Positions 25,651 through 34,860 of a stretch of DNA of 64,000 bases are shown piece after piece. Under the pieces are notes generated by a model. It did not search any database, was not told where the DNA came from, and saw only the letters and a list, made by a program, of their open reading frames with translations. Source of the DNA: Verrucomicrobiota bacterium (lineage in GTDB: Bacteria; Verrucomicrobiota; Kiritimatiellia; RFP12; UBA1067). Where the stretch lies: positions 1 to 64,000 of the forward strand of contig JAHFSX010000002.1 of the NCBI GenBank assembly GCA_023269675.1, written 5' to 3'. A program made the position numbers and the translations under genes. Position 1 is the first letter of the stretch; the number at the start of each line of letters is the position of its first letter.

Positions 25651-28600
25651 CCCTTGGCTTGAGCCGCCGGCGGGCACGCAACCGCGTCCCGGACGCCCAA
25701 CGCCGCGAGTCCCGTCCGGCCCGCGACCGCCTGCACCGACAGCAGCACCTCGACCAGCCGTTCCACCCGCACCGGCTTGGAGATGTAGTCGTTCATGCCG
25801 GCCGCCTGATACCGCTCGCGATCGTCCGTCATCACATTCGCCGTCATCGCCACGATCCACGGCTGCCGCGCGGCGGGCAGCTCCTTGCGGATTTGGATGG
25901 CGGCCTGCTCACCATCCATTTCAGGCATCTGACCGTCCATCAGAACCAGATCATAGGCGCCCCTGCGGACCGCCTCCACCGCCTCGAGACCGTTTGAGAC
26001 CGTGTCGGCACGGTAGCCGAGTTTCTCCAGAATGCACACCGCCACCTTCTGGTTCACCACATTGTCCTCCGCCACCAGAATCCGCAGCGGATGCTGGCGG
26101 CCGACCTCGCTGTTGAACCGCGCAGGCGCCCGCGCGGCCGCCTGCCGCTGTGCGGGCTGCGCCGCGAAAAGGCGGACGATCGCGTCGTAGAGGTGCGACA
26201 TCTTGACGGGCTTGGTAAGCTGCTCCGCCATCAGGGCCGTCGCCGCATCGACCGCATGCGCGCCAAGCGGGGACAGCAGGATCAGCCCCAGCTTCTCCCG
26301 TCCGGGTATCGCATGGATCGCCTGCCCGAGCGCCGCGCCGTCCATGTCGCTCAACTGCGCGTCGAGCATGGCCAGGTCAAACGCCTCGAACTTGCCGAAC
26401 AGATCTGCCGCGCTCAGCAGGTCGAGCGCCTCGCGCGCGGTGCCGACCGCCACAGGAATCATGCCCAACGCCCTGATCTGCTGGGCCAGAACATCCTGTC
26501 CGGCTTGGCTGCCCGCGACGATCAGCACGCGTTTGCCGACCACGACGATATCGGAGGCCGTGTTCGGCGCGCGCTCGTCCCGGTCGGCTTCGGCCAGGAC
26601 CGAAAAGCGGAAGGTCGTTCCATACCCCGGCACGCCCGGGCTCTCGACCTCCATGGAGCCGCCCATCAGCTCGCAAAGACGTTTGCTGATCGTCAACCCC
26701 AGTCCCGTCCCTCCGAAACGGCGCGTCGTGGACGCGTCGCACTGGCTGAACGAAGCGAACAGCTTGCTCTTGTTCTCGGACGAGATGCCCACTCCCGTGT
26801 CCCGCACGCTGAACCAGAGCAGGGTCTGCCGGTCGTCGCGCGGCTGGCCGGTAACGGCGACCTCGACCTCACCCTTGTCTGTGAATTTGATCGCGTTGCT
26901 GAGCAGGTTGACCAGGATCTGGCGCAGCCGGCTGACATCGCCGATCCACTCCGCCGGTAACTTTTCATCGATGTGATAGAGCAGTTCCAGATTTTTCCTC
27001 GCGGCCTCGGCCGCCACCACATCGACGGCATCCTCGACGCAATGGCGCAGGTTGAAGGGCCTATTTTCCAATTCGAGTTTCTCAGCTTCGATCTTGGAGA
27101 AGTCCAGGATCTCATTCACCACGCTCAACAGACTCTCCCCGCTGACCCGGATGGTCTCCGCGTACTCCATTTGTTCCTCCGTGAGCGCAGTGCTCATCAG
27201 CAACCCACTCATGCCGATGACGCTGTGCAGCGGCGTGCGGATCTCGTGGCTCATGTGCGCCAAGAATCGGTTTTTCGCCTGACTCGCCTCCCGCAGCGCA
27301 TTGTTCACGTTTTCCAGCTCTGTGTTGGCCCGCTGCAGGTCCTCCTCGGCTTGCCGCTGTTCAGTGATGTCCCGGAAGGTGACAACGGCCCCGACCACGT
27401 TGCCGTTCTCGCGGAGGGGTTTACTCACGTAGGCGACATGAAAACGCGTGCCGTCCTTGCGCAAAAAGACTTCGTCGCTGGGCCGCTGCGCGCTCCCGTA
27501 CTTGTACGTCGCGCAGAGCGGGCTCGCCTCTTCGGTTTCGGGGGTGCCAGGGGAAGGGCCTTGCCGCCACAGCACCTCGCAGGGCTGACCGATCAGTTCG
27601 CAGATTTCGTAGCCGAGCATCTGGGCCGCGGCGGCGTTGACCCCCGTCAGCCGGCCTTCCGCGTCCAGCGCCAAGATGCCGTCGCCAGCCGTGTCCAGAA
27701 TCGTGCCGATCTGCTGGTTAGCCCTGCCCAGCTCGATGGAGCGCGCCCGCACCTGGCGCTCAAGCAACACCCGCCGGTTAGCGAGATGGCCGGCGACATT
27801 GGCCATCAGCAGCGTAAGCAGGCCGCCGACCCAAACGGTTGCCAACCCCAAACGCAACGCATGCGCCGCGTAATACTTAGGTTCCGCGCGGACCGCCAGG
27901 GCATACGCCTCCCCAAAGAAAAACAGCGGCATGGTCGCGTGCAGCCGATGGTCATCCGCACGCAGAAACCAGGTGGCGACCGGTTCCCACCAGACCGGCG
28001 ACGTGGTCACAATGACGTTCGGCTGGTACTCCGTACCCAGCTGGCAGATGTCGGCCGAGACATACGAGCTCGTGGGGGAAATGAGCGGCATGAACGCGTG
28101 CCGCAACACTTTCTCCCAATCCAGCACCACCAGCACCACCCCGCTGAGTTTACGGGGAAAGATGCCCGAGACATAGACCGGCTCGAAAACGTACAGCTTG
28201 GGCTGGTCGCCTTTTTTCCGCAGCGCCAGCTCAGGCGTCGTTCCGGTGATCATTCCCGTCCGTATGGAGGTCTCCAAGGCCTCACGCAGATCAGGATCGG
28301 AGCCGCAGTCGAAACCGGCAAGCGGATGCTCGCTCTCCGTGGGCTCGCTGTACAAGACCGGAAAGTAAACGTCGCGCGTGGACACCGCGCGCCGTTCGTC
28401 CGACCCGTTTTTCTGCCAGAAAAAAAAATCACACTGGGCCATTTGACGAACGCGGGCCTCAAAAGGCTTCAGTTGGGCGGCGGGCACCAGCGGCACCCAG
28501 GCCCACGTCTCCGCGAAGCTGAGCTGGCTGGCAGACGAGGCGTACCGCATGAAATTTTCACGGTTCACCTCACTCTCGCCGCCCAAAACCAATGTCAGAG

Positions 28601-29450
28601 CCCCGATCCGCGTGCGGAGGCTGGTCAACTGTTCGGAGACCTCGCGCACCTGTGCCCTGGCAACCACCTGAAAGTTCGTCAGCCGGGTACGGCGCTCCAG
28701 GTCACGCGTCATCCGCCAAAACGTCACCGTGAAGATCACCCCCAAAAGGACGGTCACACACACCTCGAGCGGCGCCAGCCACCGGAGGGGAATGCGGCTG
28801 TTCCGCCTGACCAGAAGCACCGCCAGCACAATACTCAGCACCAACGGCAGGGCGAAACATACCGTCCCCCACCACAGCCGCACAAACTGGGCGTTCCAGA
28901 CACCCGCATCCACCGACATCACCATCACCATCAGCACGTCTTCGGAGCGCGGGTCGAGCACGGGAATCCAGGCGCTGACGAGCTTTTTTCCCGCCTCCTC
29001 GTACGGACCGTTCACCTGCGGCTGACGGGTGTCGAACACCTCGACGAGCCAGGCCGGCGGATTCTCATACACCGTGCCGGGCGGGACCAAAGCTGCAGAG
29101 GCCCCTCGCCGGTTCCCCGGGCCGACGACGAAGACCCCGTTGCGCCGGGCCACGCCATACAGCGCGCTGAAACGGGTGATCCGCGCGTAGGCCTGCCACT
29201 GGGCGGTCAAGCGCTGATACTCGGCGCTTTTGAGATCAGCCGCCGTAAAAGACAACGCCCTGATGCGGACGAGGTTAATCTGCCGCGTGATCGCCGTGGC
29301 CTCGGTCAACAATTCCTCGCGCAACTGAGCGGTCTTGCTCCGGACACTCCAGAGCAAAACCTCATAGCCGCTGAGCAACCCCAACGTGGAAACCACGATC
29401 AGGCCGATCAAAAATCTGTTGGGATGCGCGCCCCGGGTTTCGCTGCTCAT
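25647..29450 (-). CDS. Large CHASE-type hybrid histidine kinase with degenerate first receiver
   Basis: Sensor of 1267 residues. Membrane helices near 12-32, 195-215, 225-245 and 535-560 enclose two extracytoplasmic regions; the second (about 250-535, including ETWAWVPLVPAAQ) looks like a CHASE-type sensor. Then a PAS domain (about 590-715), HisKA with His735 ([12 protein letters not shown]), HATPase with LLSNAIKFTDKGE and [14 protein letters not shown], and two receivers. The first receiver has IVAG in place of the acidic pair, though MLDAQLSDMDG is kept, so it is probably not phosphorylated normally; the second (ILVAEDNVVNQKVA, LVLMDGQMPEMDGE) is intact. AAAGGAG precedes the ATG. Architecture and sequence mirror the next kinase, suggesting duplication. 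Confidence 0.93.
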   Translation of the reverse strand: MSSETRGAHPNRFLIGLIVVSTLGLLSGYEVLLWSVRSKTAQLREELLTEATAITRQINLVRIRALSFTAADLKSAEYQRLTAQWQAYARITRFSALYGVARRNGVFVVGPGNRRGASAALVPPGTVYENPPAWLVEVFDTRQPQVNGPYEEAGKKLVSAWIPVLDPRSEDVLMVMVMSVDAGVWNAQFVRLWWGTVCFALPLVLSIVLAVLLVRRNSRIPLRWLAPLEVCVTVLLGVIFTVTFWRMTRDLERRTRLTNFQVVARAQVREVSEQLTSLRTRIGALTLVLGGESEVNRENFMRYASSASQLSFAETWAWVPLVPAAQLKPFEARVRQMAQCDFFFWQKNGSDERRAVSTRDVYFPVLYSEPTESEHPLAGFDCGSDPDLREALETSIRTGMITGTTPELALRKKGDQPKLYVFEPVYVSGIFPRKLSGVVLVVLDWEKVLRHAFMPLISPTSSYVSADICQLGTEYQPNVIVTTSPVWWEPVATWFLRADDHRLHATMPLFFFGEAYALAVRAEPKYYAAHALRLGLATVWVGGLLTLLMANVAGHLANRRVLLERQVRARSIELGRANQQIGTILDTAGDGILALDAEGRLTGVNAAAAQMLGYEICELIGQPCEVLWRQGPSPGTPETEEASPLCATYKYGSAQRPSDEVFLRKDGTRFHVAYVSKPLRENGNVVGAVVTFRDITEQRQAEEDLQRANTELENVNNALREASQAKNRFLAHMSHEIRTPLHSVIGMSGLLMSTALTEEQMEYAETIRVSGESLLSVVNEILDFSKIEAEKLELENRPFNLRHCVEDAVDVVAAEAARKNLELLYHIDEKLPAEWIGDVSRLRQILVNLLSNAIKFTDKGEVEVAVTGQPRDDRQTLLWFSVRDTGVGISSENKSKLFASFSQCDASTTRRFGGTGLGLTISKRLCELMGGSMEVESPGVPGYGTTFRFSVLAEADRDERAPNTASDIVVVGKRVLIVAGSQAGQDVLAQQIRALGMIPVAVGTAREALDLLSAADLFGKFEAFDLAMLDAQLSDMDGAALGQAIHAIPGREKLGLILLSPLGAHAVDAATALMAEQLTKPVKMSHLYDAIVRLFAAQPAQRQAAARAPARFNSEVGRQHPLRILVAEDNVVNQKVAVCILEKLGYRADTVSNGLEAVEAVRRGAYDLVLMDGQMPEMDGEQAAIQIRKELPAARQPWIVAMTANVMTDDRERYQAAGMNDYISKPVRVERLVEVLLSVQAVAGRTGLAALGVRDAVACPPAAQAKG

Positions 29451-29585
29451 GCCCTGTTCTCCTTTGGCCGCCGAGAAACAAGCACCGTCTCAACCATCCC
29501 CCCATGAAACACTGATGCACACACAAACGGCCCGCCCTTGCGTCATGACCGGTGCTCAAGCGTAGCGTCGAGGCAATGTGTATAC

Positions 29586-29614
29586 AGGGTAGAAACACGC
29601 GGTAAAAACGTCAA
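29586..29614 (-). promoter_or_regulatory. Possible promoter of the large hybrid kinase
   Basis: Minus strand TTGACG (29609-29614), 17-base spacer, TACCCT (29586-29591), about 135 bases before the ATG, in an AT-rich patch (29600-29650). The -10 is weak. Nothing else is evident in 29451-29648. Confidence 0.35.
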
Positions 29615-29648
29615 TACAAATATCAAAACTTATTATTAAAGTATGTGG

Positions 29649-31151
29649 TCATCTAGATTGAAGGCCAAATACGCTTAAACGGTTCTGCAGAGGGATACAG
29701 AGCAGGCGCTCGGTCACCGCCACCGTAACCGGCGGACTCGGCACCCGTGTACGAGACAACACGACCTTATCCCGGCCGGCCCTGAAAATCCAAAAATCGC
29801 CCTTCTCGGTACCGACATACACCTTGCCGTCAGCCACGCGCGCGTTGGCGTAGTTCACCGGTCCCCCGAGCGCGTGCGACCACAACGTCGCACCCGTCGC
29901 CGCATCGAACGCGTGCAGTTCGCCCGCGCCATCGGGCAGATAAATCACGCCGTCGCAGAGCGCGACGGTCGAAAGCGTGCGGCCGAGACTCTCCGAACGC
30001 CAAACCACCGCGCCCGTCGCCGCGTCGAAACAGCTCAAACACCCGTTGCCGAGACCGTGCAGGGGGCTCTGCCCGATGGCCACATAGACACGGCCGCGGT
30101 CGAATACCGGCGTCGCGACCGGCTCGCTCGGCCCGTCCGCCACGCGCCGGTTCCAGGCCGAGTAGGCCAGCGGCAGTCCGTCCCTCATGCGGAAATGGGG
30201 CGGGTTACAATCCGCCGCCCACACCTTGCGCAGCGTTTGCACACGGCCGTCCGCGGCCGCCACCGGAACCGCGAACGCATAGAGCCACCCGTCGCCGCCC
30301 CCCATGAAAACGAGGTCTTTGCCGCCAGCCTCGCCCCGGCACGGCGAGGACCAGCTCCCGTGCAACAGGCGCCGCCCGGTCCGCTCGTCATCCTTGGCCA
30401 CCAGCCGCCCCGTCTGCGCGTCGAGCACCGCCAGCATGGGCGCGTCGGGCCGGGGACAGCGCTGATGGCCGCCGTCCACGCCGTTCGCGGTGCCCACATA
30501 CAGCAACCCGTCCGACAGCAGCGGCGTGCTGGCGCAGGTGTCGTGCGGCACCACGCCGAGCTCCGCCAGCCCGTCGAACCGCCAGAGAATGTCCCCGTCC
30601 GACGCCTCCAGCACCGCGTTTGAACCCGTCACGCCCATGTAGGCCAGTTCGTCCGTGAACGGCCCGCCGTTGCCGTTGGACTGGCCTTCGCGGTCGAGGC
30701 AGAGGACGTCGCCGCGGTTGCCCACCACATACACGCGCTCGCCCGCCACCAGCGGACCCGAACACACCCCGCACTTCCATTGATCAAAGTGGTACGGCGG
30801 TTTGACGCCCCCCATGAAACGCGGGATCGGCAGTTGCCACACCGTCTTTTGCGTGGCCAGATCCACACAGAGCAGCGCGCCGCCGCCGCTCGGCCGATAC
30901 CCGGCGCGGCTCACCGACATGTCATTGATCCCGAGATAGATGCGGCCGCCGTCGATCGTGGGGATCGAATACTGGTGCGTGCCGAGCTGCAGTTCCCAAA
31001 GAGGCTGGACACCCTCCAGCGTTTCCGGCAGGCCGCGCGCGTCCGACACGCAGTTCGGCGATGCGCCACCGCCCCAACGGGAAGGCGCGTCCTCGGACCG
31101 TGTCACGCACGCCAGAGTCAGCACAGCAAGTATCCCTGCCCGTGTCCCCAT
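29649..31151 (-). CDS. Secreted PQQ-like beta-propeller protein
   Basis: Protein of 500 residues with a short signal (MGTRAGILAVLTLACVTRSE) and about seven propeller blades of the PQQ-repeat type (for example GALLCVDLATQKTVWQLPI, DVLCLDREG, MLAVLDAQTGRLVAKDD, CLSCFDAATGAVVWRSE, LHAFDAATGATLWSHAL). Scattered Cys are present but no CxxCH haem motif and no quinoprotein dehydrogenase catalytic motif that I recognise, so it may be a scaffold rather than an enzyme. The frame extends 5 codons to a TTG, but ATG 31151 has GAGGG upstream. It is third after the C25 peptidase and PqqD-like genes on this strand. Confidence 0.85.
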   Translation of the reverse strand: MGTRAGILAVLTLACVTRSEDAPSRWGGGASPNCVSDARGLPETLEGVQPLWELQLGTHQYSIPTIDGGRIYLGINDMSVSRAGYRPSGGGALLCVDLATQKTVWQLPIPRFMGGVKPPYHFDQWKCGVCSGPLVAGERVYVVGNRGDVLCLDREGQSNGNGGPFTDELAYMGVTGSNAVLEASDGDILWRFDGLAELGVVPHDTCASTPLLSDGLLYVGTANGVDGGHQRCPRPDAPMLAVLDAQTGRLVAKDDERTGRRLLHGSWSSPCRGEAGGKDLVFMGGGDGWLYAFAVPVAAADGRVQTLRKVWAADCNPPHFRMRDGLPLAYSAWNRRVADGPSEPVATPVFDRGRVYVAIGQSPLHGLGNGCLSCFDAATGAVVWRSESLGRTLSTVALCDGVIYLPDGAGELHAFDAATGATLWSHALGGPVNYANARVADGKVYVGTEKGDFWIFRAGRDKVVLSRTRVPSPPVTVAVTERLLCIPLQNRLSVFGLQSR

Positions 31152-31235
31152 AACCCGTTCCCTCAACGTATATTTTCAGAAAGCCGGCCTCCAGCCGCTC
31201 GAGCACGCCTGCCCGGACCGAAGCCCCCGCTAGGC

Positions 31236-31529
31236 TTACGTGGCCGCGCCAGCCTCCAGCCGCTTCGCCAGCCCCTTTTCCACCAGATACGCCAGAAAGC
31301 GGTCGATCTCGCCGGCCGCGACATCCTCGGCGACTTCATAGGCGTCCCGCATGGCTGTCAACAGTTCCCGTTTGGAGACGGGCCGCTCCAGCTGGCTCCA
31401 GAACCAGAGCCCCATGCCGTTCAGGCTGAACATCTTGGACTCGCCCGCGTGCAGCACAATCAAAAAGTGTTCGCCGACGATACTCCTGAGCTCGATCTCT
31501 GGCATCCGTCCATACCGCATCTCGTCCAT
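31236..31529 (-). CDS. PqqD-like peptide-binding protein (RRE fold)
   Basis: Small protein of 97 residues resembling PqqD (PF05402), the winged-helix fold that binds precursor peptides in RiPP and PQQ synthesis: SLNGMGLWFWSQL matches the conserved 'LN-x-x-G-x-x-(I/L)W' segment, followed by a helical half with AYEVAEDVAAGEIDRFLAYL and a C-terminal LVEKGLA. ATG 31529 is preferred because AAGGGAG precedes it; an upstream ATG at 31571 overlaps the C25 stop (ATGA) and is possible. No radical SAM or precursor peptide gene was seen nearby. Placed between a C25 peptidase and a propeller protein; its partner is unknown. Confidence 0.78.
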   Translation of the reverse strand: MDEMRYGRMPEIELRSIVGEHFLIVLHAGESKMFSLNGMGLWFWSQLERPVSKRELLTAMRDAYEVAEDVAAGEIDRFLAYLVEKGLAKRLEAGAAT

Positions 31530-31567
31530 GGGCGACTCCCTTCCCGAAGTTTCTGATTCCCGGCGCC

Positions 31568-34276
31568 TCATTCCTGGAGCGACTCGACCTTGTAGAAGCG
31601 CTGCCGCTCGCTCCCGTCATAGGGCACTTCCACCGTCTTCACCGGCCAGTCCCCCGGAATGCCGGACGAGGACCAATCCCCGCCCGCTCCGGTCCGCCAC
31701 GGCACGCGCTCCCAGACTCCAGACGCCAGATTGGTCGTCGAGAGCACACGGTAGTCCATCCCGGACAGAAGCTCAAAAGCCAGCGGCGCGGCCGACGCGC
31801 CGGCTTCCGGCGCGGACCACGCGCGGATGCGCAGCCCTCCCTGCACGGGACTCGTCCCCGCCTGAAACTCCTGCCAGGTCGCGAACCCGTCGCTGTCCTG
31901 GTCCGCGAGGTCGGCATACGGATCGCCCGTCAGCCCGTGCGCGATCAGCCACGCCGCCGAGGTGCCGCGGGCCGTCGCCCCCGCCCGGATGCACAGGGAG
32001 GGGTCGCCCAGCAGCGTCAGGTGCTGCAGCCGCGCGGCGGCCGCGTCGCCCATCGCCGCGAAAGCGCCGCGCCACGCGTCGCCCAGGCGCACCGCGCCCG
32101 CGGCGACCTGATCGCGGAAGCCGTAAGAATAACCCGACGCCTCCGCCGTCGTCATGTAGCCCGACGCGCTGATGATCGCCGCGAAGCCCGAGGCGCGGTT
32201 GCGCACGCCGGCCTCGGCGATGCACTGCAGCTGGGTCTTCAGGTCGAGCAGCGTCCAGCGGCCCATGCGGCATCCCATCAGGAGCGCCACGGGCGGGAAC
32301 GCCCAGTCCGCCTGCCTGAACAGCGTGGCGTCAAACAGCTTATTCTGCGAGGTGTTGCCCGCGATCGTGTCGCTGGAGTGCCCGACATAATAGAAAAAAC
32401 CGGCGCCTTCGCGCAGCTCGTAATCGACGCCGGTGCCATAGTAAGTGTTTTTCCAGAAGGATCCCAGATAACTCTCATCCGGTGCGGGGAAAAAGGATTC
32501 AACCCCCCATCCCTCCCGTGGAAACCCCGCGGCGGTGTTGCTGGCTATGCCCGTGAAGTTCGCGTACATATCACCCACGTTCTGCCAGTCCGCCGCAAAG
32601 ACCGCCTTGCTCTTCCACGTCTCGGTCAGCTCGTAGCGGATGGTCTTGTTCACCATGCCGGTCAGCTCAGCGGCGCTGGTCGCGAGGAAGCGGCCCACCG
32701 CCACCTCGGGCACCGCCCCCCCCGCCACATCGCCCAGCACCGGATCGTTGGGCAACATGAGCGCGCCCTGCACGTTCACATCGACCTGAGAAAACAGATA
32801 AAGCGGGAACAGCGCCGGATAGGGCCCCATCTCACCCAGCCGGAACACTTCGAGTTTATAGTCGCTGCCGCCATGCCCCGCGAAAAGCATGTAGCGCAGC
32901 GTCGGCGCCGGACCGCGGGCTATCCCTGCCGCGCTAAAACGCCTGAAGGCCGCAGGATGCGCCAACCCGTCGGAGAAGGCGTTGTAGAGCTCCTCCGCGT
33001 CGATCACCCGTGTCCGCAGGCCCTGCGCGTTCCTGAAGTCCGCCAGCGGCTGCACCGCCTCGGCAAACCCCGCGACCCAGCGCCGCGGCGGAATCACGAT
33101 CGCCAGCTCAGGCATCTCGCCGGCAGCGAACCAGTCCGTGTCACGCACGCCGCTCACCGAAGGCTCGAAACAGCCCCCCGCCGCATCGAACACCGCGTAC
33201 CGCGCCGCAGCGTCCCCGCACGCGAACGCCACGTGCCACAGCCCGCTCGTCGCCGGCCACACGGGAGCCCCGAGCACCACCGGCGCGTCCGCCGCCGTGA
33301 TGTCCCATACCCCGATCCGGTCCGAGGCGAACCCGTCCGCCGCCACGGTCTGCGCCACCCCCCCCGCGCACACCACCATGCCGGTCTCGGCGCCATAGCG
33401 GCGCGGATAGAACAGGACCGCGTCGAGCAGCATGAAGTCCGCCTGCTGAGCAGCGCCCCCCGCATTGCGCACGGTGAGCGTGACCGTCGCGTTCGTCGCC
33501 GCACCGGCAGGAAAGGCGTAATCGAAGGTCACCCCCCTCTCGTCTGACCAGCTCCGCGTGCCGCCGCTCACGCCGTTGACCAGGATCTCGCACGTGTGCT
33601 CATCGGGCGTGACGAAATCGCGGTATGACGCCAGCGAGACGCGCGCGGTCAGGCCGGTGGCGGCCTCCGCGCAAAAGCCGGGCAGCATGAGCGTCTTGCT
33701 CTTGGCACGCACGGCCTCGTCGGACGAGGAAGGGATCCATTCGCCGAAATTGAGAATGTTCGTGAGCGTGCCGTTCGTGCTCCTGCGGTCGCGGGGTTCA
33801 TACGGCGCGAGAAACGCCGACCGGTACGAGGCCGAATGCATGAACCACTGGTTGGTGGCGCCGCCTTCCGCCGGCGTGGCGTCGGACGCGCCCATCGGCA
33901 CCCCCGTCCCGAAGGCCAGCCAATAGACGTTCTCGGGCGCAAAAAGCTCGACCGTCGGCACGCCGTAGAAGTACAGCGCGCCGCCATCGGTCGTCCAGGC
34001 GACCGGCCGGCCTTGGCAAGTCAGCGTCAACCCGCAGTTGTCCAGCGCCGCGCGCGACTCGGTTTCCGTCACGCCCGCCGCGGCGGCGAACTCCGCCGCG
34101 GTGACGCGGTAGACGCCCTCGTCGCGCACACCCAGGCGCACCCGGTCGGCCGGCAGGCTTCCGGTCCACGTCACGACCCTCTGCCCGACACCGATCCAAT
34201 GTTGCCCGGCTTGGCACGTCACCAGAGCCCACGCCAACACACCCGCGAACAGCCAGCGATATGATATTCCAGCCAC
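31568..34276 (-). CDS. Gingipain-like C25 family cysteine peptidase, secreted
   Basis: Secreted protein of 902 residues. Start is GTG (34276); the frame has no suitable ATG and the GTG gives a signal peptide (YRWLFAGVLAWALVTCQAGQ). The C25 catalytic pair is visible: His633 (FFYYVGHSSDT) and Cys669 (LLMGCRMG), 36 residues apart as in gingipains, with the preceding caspase-like strands (LRYMLFAGHGGSDYK, VGRFLATSAAEL). Towards the C-terminus come a calcium-type repeat (DQDSDGFATWQEFQAGTSP) and a terminal beta domain (YRVLSTTNLASGVW ... RFYKVESLQE). No type IX secretion signal is recognised. Followed by the PqqD-like gene. Confidence 0.87.
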   Translation of the reverse strand: MAGISYRWLFAGVLAWALVTCQAGQHWIGVGQRVVTWTGSLPADRVRLGVRDEGVYRVTAAEFAAAAGVTETESRAALDNCGLTLTCQGRPVAWTTDGGALYFYGVPTVELFAPENVYWLAFGTGVPMGASDATPAEGGATNQWFMHSASYRSAFLAPYEPRDRRSTNGTLTNILNFGEWIPSSSDEAVRAKSKTLMLPGFCAEAATGLTARVSLASYRDFVTPDEHTCEILVNGVSGGTRSWSDERGVTFDYAFPAGAATNATVTLTVRNAGGAAQQADFMLLDAVLFYPRRYGAETGMVVCAGGVAQTVAADGFASDRIGVWDITAADAPVVLGAPVWPATSGLWHVAFACGDAAARYAVFDAAGGCFEPSVSGVRDTDWFAAGEMPELAIVIPPRRWVAGFAEAVQPLADFRNAQGLRTRVIDAEELYNAFSDGLAHPAAFRRFSAAGIARGPAPTLRYMLFAGHGGSDYKLEVFRLGEMGPYPALFPLYLFSQVDVNVQGALMLPNDPVLGDVAGGAVPEVAVGRFLATSAAELTGMVNKTIRYELTETWKSKAVFAADWQNVGDMYANFTGIASNTAAGFPREGWGVESFFPAPDESYLGSFWKNTYYGTGVDYELREGAGFFYYVGHSSDTIAGNTSQNKLFDATLFRQADWAFPPVALLMGCRMGRWTLLDLKTQLQCIAEAGVRNRASGFAAIISASGYMTTAEASGYSYGFRDQVAAGAVRLGDAWRGAFAAMGDAAAARLQHLTLLGDPSLCIRAGATARGTSAAWLIAHGLTGDPYADLADQDSDGFATWQEFQAGTSPVQGGLRIRAWSAPEAGASAAPLAFELLSGMDYRVLSTTNLASGVWERVPWRTGAGGDWSSSGIPGDWPVKTVEVPYDGSERQRFYKVESLQE

Positions 34277-34326
34277 GGGATTTACATTACCAAATCCGGC
34301 GCGCCGGCGATATCAAGAAACGACGG

Positions 34327-34355
34327 TTTCGTTCCGCCGGCCTTTGCTGTATACT
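34327..34355 (+). promoter_or_regulatory. Possible promoter of the rbsD-type gene
   Basis: A good -10 (TATACT, 34350-34355) with a weak -35 (TTTCGT, 34327-34332) at 17 bases, 26 bases upstream of the ATG. It lies in the divergent region shared with the C25 peptidase gene. Confidence 0.35.
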
Positions 34356-34380
34356 CGGCGCCATTGAAAGGAGCACTGCC

Positions 34381-34770
34381 ATGTTGAAGTCCGGAATCCT
34401 CAATCCCGCCCTGAACAGCCTGCTGAGCCGCGTGCGCCACACCAACACGCTGGTGATCGCCGACCGCGGCTTTCCCTTCTGGCCCATGATCGAAACCGTC
34501 GACCTCGCCCTCATCGACGACATCCCGACCGTGCTCGATGTCCTGCTGGCCATCCGCATGAACTTCGTGATCGGCCGCGTCTCCATGGCCGAGGAGTTCA
34601 TGAAGCACAATACGGCCGAGACGCAAGACCGGTTGCGCGCGGCGGTGGACGGCCTGATCCTCGACTTCGAGCCCCACACCACCTTCAAGAAGCGCGTCCC
34701 CAACGTGGTCGGCCTGATCCGCACGGGCGACACGACCCAGTACTCCAACATGATCCTCGAATCCGCCTAG
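34381..34770 (+). CDS. RbsD/FucU family sugar mutarotase
   Basis: Predicted cytoplasmic pyranase/mutarotase that interconverts sugar anomers or ring forms. The 129-residue protein begins MLKSGILNPALNSLLSRVRH; the catalytic His20 is in RHTNTLVIADRGFP and the conserved C-terminal Tyr/Asn in QYSNMIL. AAAGGAG precedes this ATG, which decides it over the in-frame upstream codons. Size is typical. Sugar specificity (ribose, fucose or other) cannot be set. An EamA transporter gene follows after 90 bases, suggesting a sugar-related pair. Confidence 0.9.
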   Translation: MLKSGILNPALNSLLSRVRHTNTLVIADRGFPFWPMIETVDLALIDDIPTVLDVLLAIRMNFVIGRVSMAEEFMKHNTAETQDRLRAAVDGLILDFEPHTTFKKRVPNVVGLIRTGDTTQYSNMILESA

Positions 34771-34860
34771 GCGTCCGTCAAGTCGCATCGGACGGTCCGT
34801 TCGCTCAGAAGAAGCGCTCAGCGCCGAAGGCTCAACTCTCAACGTTCCAGTGTCGCTGCC

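Noticed and set aside
26973..29507. Open frame of 844 codons on the plus strand opposite the large hybrid kinase
   Set aside because: Shadow frame; the minus strand encodes recognisable kinase motifs throughout.
29649..31151. Assignment of the propeller protein as a PQQ-dependent dehydrogenase
   Set aside because: It has PQQ-type repeats but no recognisable catalytic Asp/Ca site or adjacent disulfide motif, and the neighbouring PqqD-like gene is not accompanied by other pqq genes.
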